From contig VBGE01000196.1 of assembly GCA_005880345.1 (NCBI GenBank), positions 1-5,739 of the forward strand: a DNA stretch of 5,739 nucleotides, in the 5' to 3' direction. Source of the stretch: Chloroflexota bacterium (GTDB lineage: Bacteria; Chloroflexota; Dormibacteria; Dormibacterales; Dormibacteraceae). The position numbers and the translations under genes are program-made. Of this stretch, positions 4,897 to 5,739 are shown piece after piece. The notes beneath the pieces were generated by a model that saw only the letters and a program-made list of their open reading frames with translations, was not told the DNA's origin and ran no database searches. How positions within the stretch are numbered: the first letter of the stretch is position 1; each line of letters starts with the position of its first letter.

Positions 4897-5739
4897 CTAT
4901 GCCTTCTTCTTCTGGTCCAGGAACTCCTGGTAGAGCCTGTACGCCTCCTGCTTGCGGCTGTCCACGATCTTCGTGTAACCCTGCAGCGTGTTGAGATTGG
5001 CATGGCCGAGCACCTCCTGGACCAGGCGCACATCGCCCCCGGTGACTTCGAGCAGAGTCGTCGCGGCGGTGTGCCGCGCGACATGCGGGGACTTGAACGA
5101 CCACGCTCCCACCCGCCGTCGGACCTGCTTGACGATGTAGCGCGCGCCGGCCGATGTGAGACGGCGCTCGCGATCGTCGCCTGCTGACCTGTCGAAGTTG
5201 ATGAACAGCGCCAGGCATGCATCTTCGCGCGCCGTGAGAAAGTCCTCCATCGCCTCGCGCGCGTCGCCGGTCAGATAGACGCTGCGCTGCTTGCTGCCCT
5301 TGCCTGTGACGACCAGCCGGTTGCCCGAGCGCGGAAAGTCGGTGCGATCGAGTCCGAGCGCCTCGGAGATACGGCAGCCTGTGCTGACCAGAAACTGGAC
5401 GAGGGCGCGGTCGCGCTTTTCCATCAGCGTTTCGCGGGGCAGGGCCGCGAGCATGCGGAGCAGCTCGTCGGGATCGATCGGTTTCGGTAGCCTCTGCTCG
5501 AGCTTGGGCAGCGTGATGCCGTTCGAGAGGTCGCGGTCGATCAAGCCTTCACGCGCGATCCATCGGAGCCACGAGCGGATCGCGACCAATGCGCGGGCTC
5601 GCGAGGCCGGACTCTTCAGCCGGCCAGCCAGGTGCCGCTGGTACGCGCGCAGGTCCTCGTGGCGGAGGTTGGCAACGTCAAGGGCATGCCCGTTGGCGGC
5701 CAGAAATCCGAGCAGGCGGCGGATCTCCGATTCGTACGC
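4897..5739 (-). CDS. Tyrosine recombinase, XerC/XerD type (N-terminus cut by window edge)
   Basis: A site-specific recombinase. The minus frame is open from the right edge to TAG at 4897-4899, giving 280 visible residues. The SAM-like N-terminal domain includes LRHEDLRAYQRHLAGRL and a helix with IRSWLRWIAREGLI. The catalytic domain carries all six expected residues: Arg in TGCRISEAL (5371-5373), Lys in VTGKGSKQR, His and Arg in SPHVARHT (5083-5085 and 5074-5076), His in LGHANLNT (5002-5004), and nucleophile Tyr in GYTKI (4975-4977). Shortly after the catalytic Tyr the protein ends in a Lys-rich tail (DQKKKA). Length and order fit XerC/XerD, usually involved in chromosome dimer resolution, but XerC, XerD and integron or phage-type relatives cannot be separated here, and no att or dif-like site was identified. 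A TTG at 5587-5589 is internal, not the true start. Confidence 0.93.
   Translation of the reverse strand, partial: AYESEIRRLLGFLAANGHALDVANLRHEDLRAYQRHLAGRLKSPASRARALVAIRSWLRWIAREGLIDRDLSNGITLPKLEQRLPKPIDPDELLRMLAALPRETLMEKRDRALVQFLVSTGCRISEALGLDRTDFPRSGNRLVVTGKGSKQRSVYLTGDAREAMEDFLTAREDACLALFINFDRSAGDDRERRLTSAGARYIVKQVRRRVGAWSFKSPHVARHTAATTLLEVTGGDVRLVQEVLGHANLNTLQGYTKIVDSRKQEAYRLYQEFLDQKKKA

Overview
This is a GC-rich bacterial chromosome segment with tightly packed genes, strong G/C bias at third codon positions and several non-ATG starts (TTG, GTG). That fits a high-GC environmental bacterium, possibly of a Chloroflexota/Dormibacterota or actinobacterial type. The phylum cannot be fixed from this window and this is only an inference. 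No rRNA, tRNA, CRISPR array, insertion sequence or phage structural gene was seen.

Layout, left to right. (1) 1-1011, minus: the N-terminal two thirds of a Lig1/LigB-type ATP-dependent DNA ligase, running off the left edge. (2) 1033-1627, plus: two small genes for cysteine-containing proteins (70 aa with four Cys; 118 aa with an N-terminal zinc ribbon), divergent from the ligase across only 21 bp. (3) 1628-1714: a convergent intergenic gap holding two perfect 20-bp palindromes. They differ only by one symmetric, compensated base pair, and their centres are 42 bp apart. (4) 3952-1715, minus: a compact overlapping operon. It encodes a SufR-like winged-helix regulator with a three-cysteine Fe-S signature, then an NAD(P)H-hydrate epimerase (nnrE), then an MBL-fold exonuclease-like protein of the ligase-associated/beta-CASP type. 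(5) 3953-4080: an AT-rich divergent promoter region with a TAAATCGATTTA palindrome, a second inverted repeat in the regulator leader, and a good sigma70-type promoter reading right. (6) 4081-4395, plus: an unrecognised 104-aa protein gene followed by a textbook UUCG-loop terminator. (7) 5739-4489, minus: a Xer-type tyrosine recombinase (N-terminus off the right edge) followed 9 nt later by a stand-alone cyclic-nucleotide-binding domain protein.

How the genes may work together: an ATP-dependent ligase and an MBL nuclease of the kind known to accompany bacterial ATP ligases lie within 2 kb of each other, with two putative metal-binding small proteins between them. This suggests a DNA end-processing or repair neighbourhood. 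The nuclease is translationally coupled to a metabolite-repair enzyme and lies in an operon headed by a probable Fe-S-sensing repressor, so a redox or oxidative-stress link is plausible but unproven. The palindrome pair at 1649-1710 and the unknown 104-aa gene with its own strong signals are the least explained parts of the window.
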